Shown here piece after piece: positions 52,288-61,471 of a DNA stretch of 64,000 nucleotides. The DNA comes from Lottia gigantea (Eukaryota; Mollusca; Gastropoda; Lottiidae): the NCBI RefSeq assembly GCF_000327385.1, contig NW_008708400.1, forward strand, positions 6,269,715-6,333,714, read 5' to 3'. The notes under the pieces are model-generated. The model was given only the letters and a program-made list of their open reading frames with translations. It had not been told where the DNA came from and made no database searches. Positions within the stretch are counted from its first letter, which is position 1, and each line of letters starts with the position of its first letter. A program made the position numbers and the translations under genes.

Positions 52288-54342
52288 ATGGAAGTTGAGA
52301 TGAAACAGGAACCCTGCTATTCATCTGAGTTGGTGCTGCATGATGAAGAGGTTGAAATACCAATAGAAATTAAAACAGAACCAAAACTTACAATTGTTGA
52401 CCAGTCAGGACGCGAAGTAACAGATCAGAGTTCCCCTAATTCAGATGAAACGCCAAAATCAAATGAAATTTTAGAGCAGAAAATGCACATGGTTATGTCT
52501 GAACCAAACACAGATTCAGCAGAAGTACCACTGACCTCAATTTCTGATATCGAAGAACTTCAAAGCCAGCAACAGTTTGTGATAGTCTCGGGTGAGGCAG
52601 CAGCACAAGACGCTCCCAAAATGGTCAATGCTGTAGCAGTTGAAACTGTGGAAGGGGGTTCAGCAGACTATTTACATCCTGCAAAATTCATTCGTTTACA
52701 AGGAGAGAATGGGCAGACCTACATGTTAGCTATTTCTGCTCCATCATCTGCTGATCTTTTAACAGATGAAGAAACCATTTCTGCAACTTCTTCAGAAACT
52801 GGAACACTTCTTAAAGGAGGGACAGGTAAATCACCTGAGAGGAAGATTAGCAAGCAGTCAAAAAACAGCTGCTCAAAAGAAGATGTCACTCAGGCATGGT
52901 TTACAACGAGAGATGACAAAAATAACTTACAAAGTCATGGTCACACATGGAAGCAAGGTCAATGGACAAAATCAGAAGTTGATTTACTCAAGAAGAATAT
53001 TGAGGAGTATTGTGCAGAGCGTGGAATTGAAGATGCTACAGAAATAATATTTCAAATGAGTAAAGATGAACGTAAGGACTTTTATAGGACAATAGCTAAG
53101 GGTTTAGAGAGACCATTGTTTTCTGTGTACAGACGTGTGACTAGAATGTATGACCAGAAAAATCACGTTGGTCGTTATTCTCCTGAAGAAATGGAAAAAC
53201 TACGTGATTTGAGAGTCACTTTTGGAAATGATTGGATTTCGATTGGAACAGCTTTAGGAAGAAGTGCTTCATCTGTGAAAGACAAATGTCGGTTAATGAA
53301 AGATAAGTGTAATTCTGGGAAATGGCTATTGGAGGAAGAAAAGCGTTTGACAGCAGCTGTACATGACCTGGCCAAAAAGAAACCAGGAGAACAAGTAACC
53401 AGTGGATTGTCTTGGGCTTTAGTTGCAGAACAAGTTGGTTCAAGATCTGAGAAACAGTGTCGAACTAAGTGGTTGAACTATTTAAATTGGAAAGAAGTGG
53501 GTGGTACTGAATGGACTAGACAAGATGATGTTCAGTTGATCCTCAGATTGTCTGATTTAGATGTTGAAAATGAATCAGACATTGATTGGAATGAACTGTG
53601 TCAAGGGTGGCCCAGTGCTCGATCACCCCAATGGCTGAGGGGAAAATGGTGGTCATTAAAAAGGCACATCAACAATTATCAAAATTTATCATTCTCACAT
53701 GTTGTGAGTTATCTAAAATCAATTTACATTCAAATCAAACATGTTGGTACAGCTAGCAGTGTGGAGGATGTAGATGTTACAATGGCAGTACATGTACCAA
53801 TAACTCTTCAATCAGCTACAGTTTCAGACCACACCGGTGCTACAGCGGAAGTATTTCAAGAATGGCCAACAGATGCCTCAGGATCCCTTGTTATCTCACA
53901 TCCTCAAACAACTGTTACCAGTGCTCTGACATTCACAGGATCTTCTATACCCAGTGAGCAAATTATCGTGCAGACTTTGCCTCTCCATATTGAAAAGGTC
54001 CATGAAAATGTTTCTGTTCAAGTAAATCCACAGATTATAGTGAATTCTGACTCCACTGATGAAGAATGTCAAACTTATGCCAATATTATCAACCAGTCTT
54101 TAGAGCTACCCCTGAAAGTGGAACAAGATCTCAATTCTTTGTCTCAGAATCGTGATTTGGATGATGGAAGTCTTGACGGTGGGGTTGTTAAGTATGGAGC
54201 CCTGTCCTCAAATGAAACCTTTGAATCACAAACTGTTACAGATTCTGGCTTACCTTCAGAAGGTGTACAGGCTGATATAGGTCATAGTGTACAATCAGAC
54301 ATTGTTCAAAGTGAAGGGGAATCTTCTAATCTAGATTGGTGA
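52288..54342 (+). CDS. DMTF1: DMTF1-like (cyclin D-binding Myb-like) transcription factor
   Basis: 684 residues in one uninterrupted exon; a nuclear DNA-binding protein. The Myb-type region spans about 224-457: GQWTKSEVDLLKKNIEEYC, then RYSPEEMEKLRDLRVTFGND with WISIGTALGRSASSVKDK, then GKWLLEEEKRLTAAVHDL with SWALVAEQVGSRSEKQCRTK and WLNYLNW, and a last repeat with TEWTRQDD and WLRGKWWSLKRHI. This arrangement is characteristic of DMTF1/DMP1. Flanks are acidic and Ser/Thr/Gln-rich, as expected for activation regions. Three SUMO-type motifs occur (MKQE at 5-8, IKTE at 28-31, LKVE near the C-terminus). The ATG at 52288 is chosen over a TTG upstream; an in-frame TAG lies at 52240-52242. The vertebrate gene has many introns, whereas none is needed here. 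Length is near the usual 760. Confidence 0.9.
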   Translation: MEVEMKQEPCYSSELVLHDEEVEIPIEIKTEPKLTIVDQSGREVTDQSSPNSDETPKSNEILEQKMHMVMSEPNTDSAEVPLTSISDIEELQSQQQFVIVSGEAAAQDAPKMVNAVAVETVEGGSADYLHPAKFIRLQGENGQTYMLAISAPSSADLLTDEETISATSSETGTLLKGGTGKSPERKISKQSKNSCSKEDVTQAWFTTRDDKNNLQSHGHTWKQGQWTKSEVDLLKKNIEEYCAERGIEDATEIIFQMSKDERKDFYRTIAKGLERPLFSVYRRVTRMYDQKNHVGRYSPEEMEKLRDLRVTFGNDWISIGTALGRSASSVKDKCRLMKDKCNSGKWLLEEEKRLTAAVHDLAKKKPGEQVTSGLSWALVAEQVGSRSEKQCRTKWLNYLNWKEVGGTEWTRQDDVQLILRLSDLDVENESDIDWNELCQGWPSARSPQWLRGKWWSLKRHINNYQNLSFSHVVSYLKSIYIQIKHVGTASSVEDVDVTMAVHVPITLQSATVSDHTGATAEVFQEWPTDASGSLVISHPQTTVTSALTFTGSSIPSEQIIVQTLPLHIEKVHENVSVQVNPQIIVNSDSTDEECQTYANIINQSLELPLKVEQDLNSLSQNRDLDDGSLDGGVVKYGALSSNETFESQTVTDSGLPSEGVQADIGHSVQSDIVQSEGESSNLDW

Positions 54343-54900
54343 ATTGACAGAAATTTTGTCTATGACCAAGGCTAAATAAGCATCAGTCTTTTGACACCTT
54401 TCTGCTGATAAAATAACTCTTCTTACTTGTTGTCAAACTTATTGCCAACGTGGAACTTTGGTTTGGTATTTGGGTTAAGTTGATGAAATCCACATGGTGT
54501 GACCTACATTATATCAATCCCCACTCTGATTCTTTAAAATACACGTACTGTAGTATTATGAGGTCATCTGAAGGGTTGAGTTGAAAAACCCAATTATAGA
54601 GAGTCGCCTGCCCTTAGTTCAGTCAGAAAAATAGTCTTGCTTTGTTGTTTCTACGGATGAGTTTTATATTGAAGGAGACTGAGTTTGAAAACTTAAAAGT
54701 CAAAAGCTGTAGTGTAAACTGAAGTCAGGGCCCGTGATATATATAATAAATTTGTTGTTATTAAGGATTGTAAAAAGAATATTGTAAATTTCATTTATTT
54801 ATTTCTTCTATCACATTTGAAATCAGATTTTTTAAGATTTTTTTCTCTGTGTCCTTTTCTTCTTGACACACAAGATTGTTGCCACATTTTGTTAATAAAG
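54343..54900 (+). other. DMTF1-homologue 3' UTR
   Basis: A 3' UTR of about 550 bp, with a canonical AATAAA at 54894-54899. No long A-run or flanking duplication, as would be left by a recent retrocopy, is obvious after it. Confidence 0.55.
54894..54899 (+). terminator. Polyadenylation signal of the DMTF1 homologue
   Basis: AATAAA within 'gttaataaagtgatac', 552 bp after the stop codon and preceded by a TGTGT/T-rich stretch. Confidence 0.6.
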
Positions 54901-56439
54901 TGATACAAAACAAACTACACAAGTTGGTTGGTAATTGGTAGATGACAAATTAATGCATGCTGAACGTTGAGGTAAAGCTGATTTTCCAGGCTTCAAAGAG
55001 CAAAAATACCCAAAATATAGCAGTCAAGGAAGTTTGTAGATGATACGGCCCTGGTTCTTGTGAATGAATTTAACTGTTGTCTGTACCTTAAAGTATAGTT
55101 ATTTCCCCTTTTTTGTTTCAGGAATTGTATATTGATTACAACATAAAAATAACAAAATAAGACATCTAATCTTCCCTACATCAATCAATTCTGTAACTCT
55201 TGGAAATAAATTGTCAGCCCGTAATATATAATATACAATGAATAAAAAATGCATATTGCAAATTCTGGAATATATGTACCTTTCTCATAACGTCACTGGA
55301 TAAAAGTTGATAGTTTGTTTATTGGAATAGACCTTGATAAATTGTGCAAAATCACCCTATCGTTTGTGGGGTGATTCGGGTATATGACATGTATGAATAT
55401 ATTCCGTACTAAGCAGAATATTTAACCGATATTGAATGCGATGACTGGGCAAACGTTTCCTATATTATCTATACACTTCTTCCTACAAACAAAACAATTC
55501 CGAGTTACATGATCGAATTTAAACCCTTTATCCAAAATATATTTAAATAAACAAGTCAAAACGGTTTGTTGTGTTTGTATATTATTATAGCCCACATTTA
55601 CCAATAACATTATTAATCATTCTTCATTCAGTTATTGAGGTGTGAAAGTGGGAAGCTATAGTCACGGAAATCATAGACCTACATTTATAGGCAGTTTAAA
55701 TCGTAAGTCTTTACTTTTATCGCAAAATAAAGTCTTGGGTATTGCATTGAACAGTTTATCGTATGTGGGGAAAGGTTTTAAGACCAATACATGTACAAGT
55801 AAAACATGTACCCACTGTAAACATGTAAAGAAGTGATAGATTATTTGGGTCAAGAACATCAGGTAGCCTAAGTATATTTCGCCCCTATACACAGGTATAA
55901 ATAGGTTCATTTTCATATCTTTAGTTTAGACCGACAAGAAAAACTTAAAAGCAATTATCACTACCCTCGTCGCAAATTCGAGGAGAAAATTTCATATTCC
56001 AACCAGATAAATCTGGCCCTATCTGTTTCTATCCACATATCACGTTCGAGGAACGGGTAGGGCCATATATGTCGGCCTAATCATATCCCAGAAGTAGTCA
56101 AGATGTAGGAAGCCATAACACGGGTTGATATGGATGTGAATACTAGTTCTATACATATTATATTGTATGATCTTTCCAATAACGTCACAGTTTATTTTAT
56201 TATCAATATACACTGTGTAACAAATAGTGTTATTACAACACAATATTATATAACGCTTGACCTTGAAATCATCGTCTAAGGTTCATTACAGTTCATCGTA
56301 AAGGTAAATTAAGGGCGCATAGCAAAGAATAGGGAGTTCATCTTATAGATATAACGACACAGATATAACGACCCTTAAAGGCTCTCTGTAAAGCTCTGTA
56401 CTGGATTAGGGAAGGGTTTAACAAGCCATTTACATTGTT

Positions 56440-56560
56440 TTCCATACGCCTACGCCTACTGTAAAAGATCCCTCGACAGTTGAAAGTCAAAAAGGTTAAC
56501 TAAGGGCCGTTGTCTAAAACAAAAATTCTGTCACTGTGTACAGCGTTTTATTGCCGTCTT
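56440..56560 (+). mobile_element. S1-family SINE tail relic
   Basis: Contains 'aaaagatccctcgacagttg' plus 'aaagtcaaa', the same body motif as at 20600-20660 and, inverted, at 40870-40900, followed by a decayed version of the 'ccgtcttcat' end. Confidence 0.6.
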
Positions 56561-57299
56561 CATAAATGCAGAAATAATTTCTCCAACAGTGTGATAGGAC
56601 CTTTAACTGTACTATAGTTGTTTAAGTTATCTAATGAAGAACGATATCGACATGTAATTTCACGCATTATTAATTATCTTAGTTTTAGAGTCTAATTATG
56701 ACACTCATCTATAACTTAACAATGTATATCATATTCCATGTGTGAAAGTTGTATTTAATTTGTAGTATAGGCTAGGTCTACTCAATAGTCAAACGCAATG
56801 ATATTTGGCAATTTTCTATGTTGTAGAAAAGACTCCGAAAGGGAAACGCCTTTAGTGCACAGAGTTTGCTACAATATGAAAAAAACCAAACTCAAATATA
56901 TTTGGCTATTGTGGTAGGAAAAGTCCTAAACACATGATGTGATTTCTTTTCGGTATCCCAGTAAAGTGAGGAAAAGTGCGTCTGAAAACTGATGACAAAA
57001 ATAAAATAGAAAACTTCACCAGACTAACTGGTTTATGTAGAGGGAATCGCCCATGATCTTTATTTTTTTAACCTTGATAATAATTGTACGGTTCGGACAG
57101 GTGTGGAAACATGCCCTTTGATTGATAGAACAGCCTAATTATGAGTTATTGTTTTCTCATAAAAATGTTTCAAATCCACCGAGACTCTCTTAATCATATT
57201 CACCTTGATCGTAAATTTTTAACACGTTTCTATTCCCTTGTACGAGGGCTTGTCTTTCTATCAAGTTGTTGACAATTACATTTGGATTGTTTATTATTT

Positions 57300-57393
57300 T
57301 TAAAATCTGGATTTGTTTTTGTGTCAAGATATGTTAAGATTGTCTGTTAAACATTCTGAATGAATGAAGGATTTCAAAAAGACCAAATTACAG
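57300..57393 (+). other. Possible 5' UTR exon of the SLC6 gene
   Basis: Sequence ending AAATTACAG followed by GTGAGG at 57394, a strong donor on the same strand as and 3.5 kb upstream of the SLC6 coding exon, which itself begins after a likely acceptor. The pairing is a guess; the exon's 5' limit is not defined. Confidence 0.2.
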
Positions 57394-57959
57394 GTGAGGA
57401 TAGAAAAAAACAACAATGCAGCTTCCACAGGCTCAGAGCTCATAGTGTCAAAAAGGGAGGAAAGAACTTTTGATAACTTCAAAAATTACCTTACAGTCGT
57501 ATTCAATTCAGATATTTAATACAATGGAATTTCTCGAGCGAAATTTTAATTAGTTATACCCACATGTTCATGAAATATGTGTTACTAGGCCTACCGAGAT
57601 AAATAATAGTTTATTTACTTAAGGGCATTTAAATGAATGTGACAATCATCTTGTCATGTCTGTAACTCGAACAGCTTTTAAATTTATATTTTATAGGAAA
57701 AACGTTTTTAGGCTACGTTGAATTGGAAACTTTAATACTAAAAACTAGTTTCTTATCATGATATATGTTGTGGTAGGTTTAAATCCCCTATCTGCCCACA
57801 TCAATATCTTATTGAGATATCTATTTATATCGTGATATAGGACCTGATTCTAGCATCATTGTGATATCTCCTCCGTTTGTCTTGGAATACATGTTTCAAA
57901 AATTCAAATTGTTTCTGATCGTTATCTCATTCCACTCTTGAAATCTTTGTAGCATTTCG

Positions 57960-58865
57960 TCATTTTCTTAGTTATGTTAGTGAAATATATATATCTATTT
58001 ATCGAATTTTTATATCTTTTCTTGATATCTTTATATCTACTGATGATATCCTTATATATAGATAATTAATATCTTCTCTTGAAAAACTTCATATGTTTTT
58101 GTATTAGCTTATCATCTACTCGTGGTATCTTTATATGTATTCGTGATTTCTTTATATCAATTCGTGATATCTTTATATCTACTGATGATATCCTTATTAT
58201 ATATACGATATCTTTATATCTACTAATGCTATCCTTATATATAGTAATTAAAGATTGATATGTCCGCTCGTGATATCTTTATGTCTTTTAGTGATATCTT
58301 TATGTCTCGTAATATCTCTATATTAACTTGTGATGTCTTTATATGCACTCGTGATATATTTTTATTTAGGCCACTCGTGATATATTTTTATCTAGGCTAC
58401 TCGTGATATCTTTTTATCTTGGCAACTCGTGATATCTTGAGATCAACTTGCCAGTACTCGTGGCATCTTTATAAAAACTCGTAATAACATTACATAAACT
58501 AACGGTAGCTTTATATCTACATGTGTTATCTTTATATCTACTTGCGATATCTTTATTTAATTTTGTGATATCTTCATATCTACTATTGGTAGCTGTATAT
58601 AAATATCAACGTGTGATAGCTTTATATCCACTCGTGATATCTTATCCACATTTGATATCTTTTTATCTACTCATAATATCTTTACATCTACGTGTGATAT
58701 CTTTATATCTACTCGTGGTATCTTTATATCTTCTAATCAAAGCTTAATATGTACTTTTGAATTTTTTTATATCTATTCGTATTAGCTTTATATCTACCAG
58801 TGATATTGTTATATACTCGTAATATCTTTATATCTACTCGTGATAGCTTTATTAAATTCTGTCAT
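57960..58865. repeat. Degenerate 21-bp satellite (gatatctttatatctactcgt type)
   Basis: Roughly forty divergent copies of a 20-22-bp unit built from 'tcgtgatatctttatatcta'. Divergence is high and spacing irregular, so the array is old compared with the other minisatellites in the window. Confidence 0.8.
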
Positions 58866-59329
58866 ATTGTTTAGTCATTTACTCGTATTTTTTTATACTC
58901 AATGCTATTTGCACTTTGTAACATTTAAACTAGTTGTAAGGAACACATACAAATCAAAACCTGTCAAAGCTTGTATTTCATTTCTGGAAAACCGGTTGGC
59001 ACGAGCTGGTAAATGGCATATTTATCTACCCCTGTCGGTATATATTTCCCGTTAAATACAAAAAGATGAGGACTTCTGTTATTTCATTTAAAATACTTGG
59101 CATTATTTTAGATTACAATTACGTCAAATCGTAAATATCAACTAAAAAAATCCCCTTTTTCTGATTTGGATACGTCATGATAGATGGGCGGTACCAGATA
59201 TCGAGCATGTAATTCATTGTATTGTATTTTATCAATTATATTAACTCTTTTCACAGCAATCTTCAATAAAAACGAAATTATGTACGATCGAGGTTGATTC
59301 ATGGACTTATTTTTTGTAATTATGGTAAT
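58866..59329. other. Intergenic, nothing recognised
   Basis: AT-rich, with one A/T-rich minus-strand frame (59138-59380) of chance length. No repeat or coding structure seen. Confidence 0.45.
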
Positions 59330-59422
59330 CAACACAATGGTCTGTGCAGTGACATAGCGTACTCTTTTTTCAATGTCCAACTGTCGAGGGATCTTTAACG
59401 TTTACAGCCTGTAGCACAGCAT
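59330..59422 (-). mobile_element. S1-family SINE tail relic
   Basis: Inverted fragment with 'ccaactgtcgagggatcttt' and 'aacgtttacagcctgtagca', corresponding to the body of the element at 40747-40965. It directly abuts the fold-back element that starts at 59423. Confidence 0.6.
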
Positions 59423-59711
59423 CTTCACAATGTCAAGTTATTACAAACTGCGTCTAATTTCCCGACTACAATAGTCACAATTCTTGTATCACGGAATGCT
59501 GCAATTTGATTGGATTGTACGCTCGAACATGCAACCAATCAGAGCAAAATCATATGGCTCATGGTTTACAGACTATCTGTCGAAGGCTCTGATTGAGTGT
59601 ATTCGATGGCGTACAATCCAATCAAATCGTTACAAACTTCTGTGATACAGGAAATGTAACTTTTGCAGTCAATAAAGAAGATGCAGATTGTATTAGCTTG
59701 TCAATGTGAAG
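59423..59711. mobile_element. Fold-back MITE (family B), best copy, 289 bp
   Basis: Inverted arms of about 130 bp begin CTTCACAATGTCAAG and CTTCACATTGACAAG. They share blocks 'ctgtatcac' / 'cttgtatcac', 'gatttgattggattgtacgc' and 'caatcagagc' around a short centre ('ggctcatggtttacagacta'). No coding capacity and no clear target-site duplication. Two further copies lie at 4300-4563 and 30933-31174. Confidence 0.8.
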
Positions 59712-60875
59712 AGGGTTATTGCGCATCCCAAATACCAGACGCCCCTTTTTCGTGTCTGCTCTTCAAGCTTGCATCTCTTGGGAACCTGGTTAAAAATTAC
59801 CTCCAAGCCTCTTAGTTTGAAGTGGAACCCGTCTTGAAGGAAATTTCTTTTTAAAATATCTGAAATAAAAAACCACGAACTAAAAAGAAAAATAAAATTG
59901 TTTATAAAAGCGCGACACAGTAAAAACCTTGAGTTCTGTGTGTGATATTAATTGTTTCTACATTTTCATAATTATTTCGTTTAGTTCAAACGAACTTCTG
60001 CTACAGATCAAATAAATACAAGAAACTTAAAGGTTACCAAATGGTGACCCATTAACTTTGTTGTGTCTCCAATTATCATGAAGTCGATTTCAAGAACAAA
60101 CCAAATTGACACCAAAACGAAGTCTTGGTCACCTGTAGTCCGAATCATAGTGACTCCGTTCTGAACTGGTAATGTGATTGAACCAACGTAGACTCATATT
60201 CTATGTCGAATACATTGTTTTAAAACGACGAAAAAAACTTGCTGAACATCTTAAAAACAACAATGTAAAAATATGAATTGCGCATATCAGGTCATAGCCA
60301 GTTCTGAAGATTTGTCGACTGTATAATTTTAACACTTAATCAATAACTTCTTACCATGGAGAAGAGAAAATACCTTATGATAAATATAAATTTTAAGCAT
60401 TTCATATGAGCTTGACAGCTTGTAGTATGAGATGGAAGGAGAAAAAAAAAATACTGCCATGAGTACTCTCAGACTTCCACTCTTGTCAGGGATTCCTTCT
60501 TTTCAGTGTACCCACCTGCAAACGGCTAATGGCTCTCTTAATACAATTAACTAAACCAATTCATTATTATTTGCAAAATGCAATTTTGATCTCTGAAGGT
60601 GAATTTTGTCGTGTGGGTGTTTAAGGTGAATTATAATAAACCGTCAATCATGAACTATGGTTCATAACATATATCTTTATTAAATACCCATACTGGTCAA
60701 TGTTAATCGCATTAACAATTGCATGATCAGTTGTGTGCTATTTGTAGATCGCATTATACGACTACGAGCATAGTGTTTTGCATTATTACAAAGTTTGTGT
60801 CTTTAAAATCAATGGGTTAAACGTAAAGTGTCTTGGAAGTTATTTTATCTGTGGATGAATACCTTCACTTTTCAG
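59712..60875 (+). promoter_or_regulatory. SLC6 upstream region with probable 3' splice acceptor
   Basis: About 1.2 kb ahead of the transporter exon. It ends in a pyrimidine-rich run and CAG (60873-60875), a good acceptor, leaving a 16-nt leader before the ATG, so the gene probably has a separate 5' UTR exon. No promoter element was recognised. Confidence 0.4.
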
Positions 60876-60891
60876 GATGTGAAAGAAGAAA

Positions 60892-61471
60892 ATGCCGCGT
60901 TGGAGTAAAGGAAGCTTGGATAAAACCGATCCCGACCGTAAACCTTCCATATACACCATTGGTAAAGACGCAGTTGATAACGACGGAACATGGGAATGTA
61001 TCAATCTAGGCTACGAACCGGCCGTATCGGACGTCTTGTCGGATCAAACTTCAGTATACGCGATAGGTAAAGATGCTCGAGAAGAAGGAAAATATGAGCA
61101 CATAAATGTAGGATTTGATTCCCCCGATTTAAACAATAGATCTCACCACCAACAACCATTGAGTAAAAGAAGGCGGCAGAATTCAGATATAGGGAATACC
61201 ACGCGATGTTCAGACGAACAAAACTATTCTACCGATATCAAGCGAGCGTTGTCAGATAGTGCTAGCAAAATGTCACAACAGCAGAAAGGATTATTAGATA
61301 AATCACGCTACAATGATATTGAATGTGATCGCAACAAAATTCCACATCCAGAAACGGTGGAGAGAGAGACTTGGGGAAAAAAGATTGAATTTTTATTAGC
61401 CATCATTGGATTTGCTATAGATTTAGGAAATGTGTGGCGTTTTCCATTTATTTGTTTCAAAAACGGCGGAG
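60892..61471 (+). CDS. Monoamine (serotonin-type) SLC6 transporter, first coding exon
   Basis: 193 codons plus one base of a sodium/chloride-coupled neurotransmitter transporter that would reclaim amine transmitter across the plasma membrane. [14 protein letters not shown] (158-171) and the first membrane helix with [12 protein letters not shown] (175-186) are hallmark SLC6 sequence. Asp177 sits where monoamine transporters have the amine-binding Asp (human SERT Asp98), and DLGNVWRFP with ICFKNGGG is closer to SERT than to DAT, which has DLANVWRFP. The cytosolic tail is about 80 residues longer than in human SERT and holds an internal repeat: [10 protein letters not shown] with CINLGYEP (19-43) and [10 protein letters not shown] with HINVGFDSP (54-78). 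The exon ends GGCGGAG with a GTAAGT donor; later exons lie beyond the window. The dopamine or another amine type is possible, and the full gene is needed to decide. Confidence 0.93.

Larger units (their letters stand above)
54901..57959. other. Intergenic between DMTF1 homologue and SLC6 gene, left part
   Basis: No confident gene. A 62-codon minus-strand frame (55422-55610) carries CFVCRKKC followed by a further Cys, and a 64-codon plus-strand frame (55642-55836) ends in CTSKTCTHCKHVKK. Both are Cys clusters without a recognised fold and could be relics of a mobile-element protein. A SINE-tail fragment lies at 56440-56560 and a splice donor that might end a 5' UTR exon of the SLC6 gene at 57394. 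Confidence 0.45.

Noticed and set aside
53175-53443. Minus-strand open frames inside the DMTF1 homologue
   Set aside because: They are antisense shadows of the Myb-coding region.
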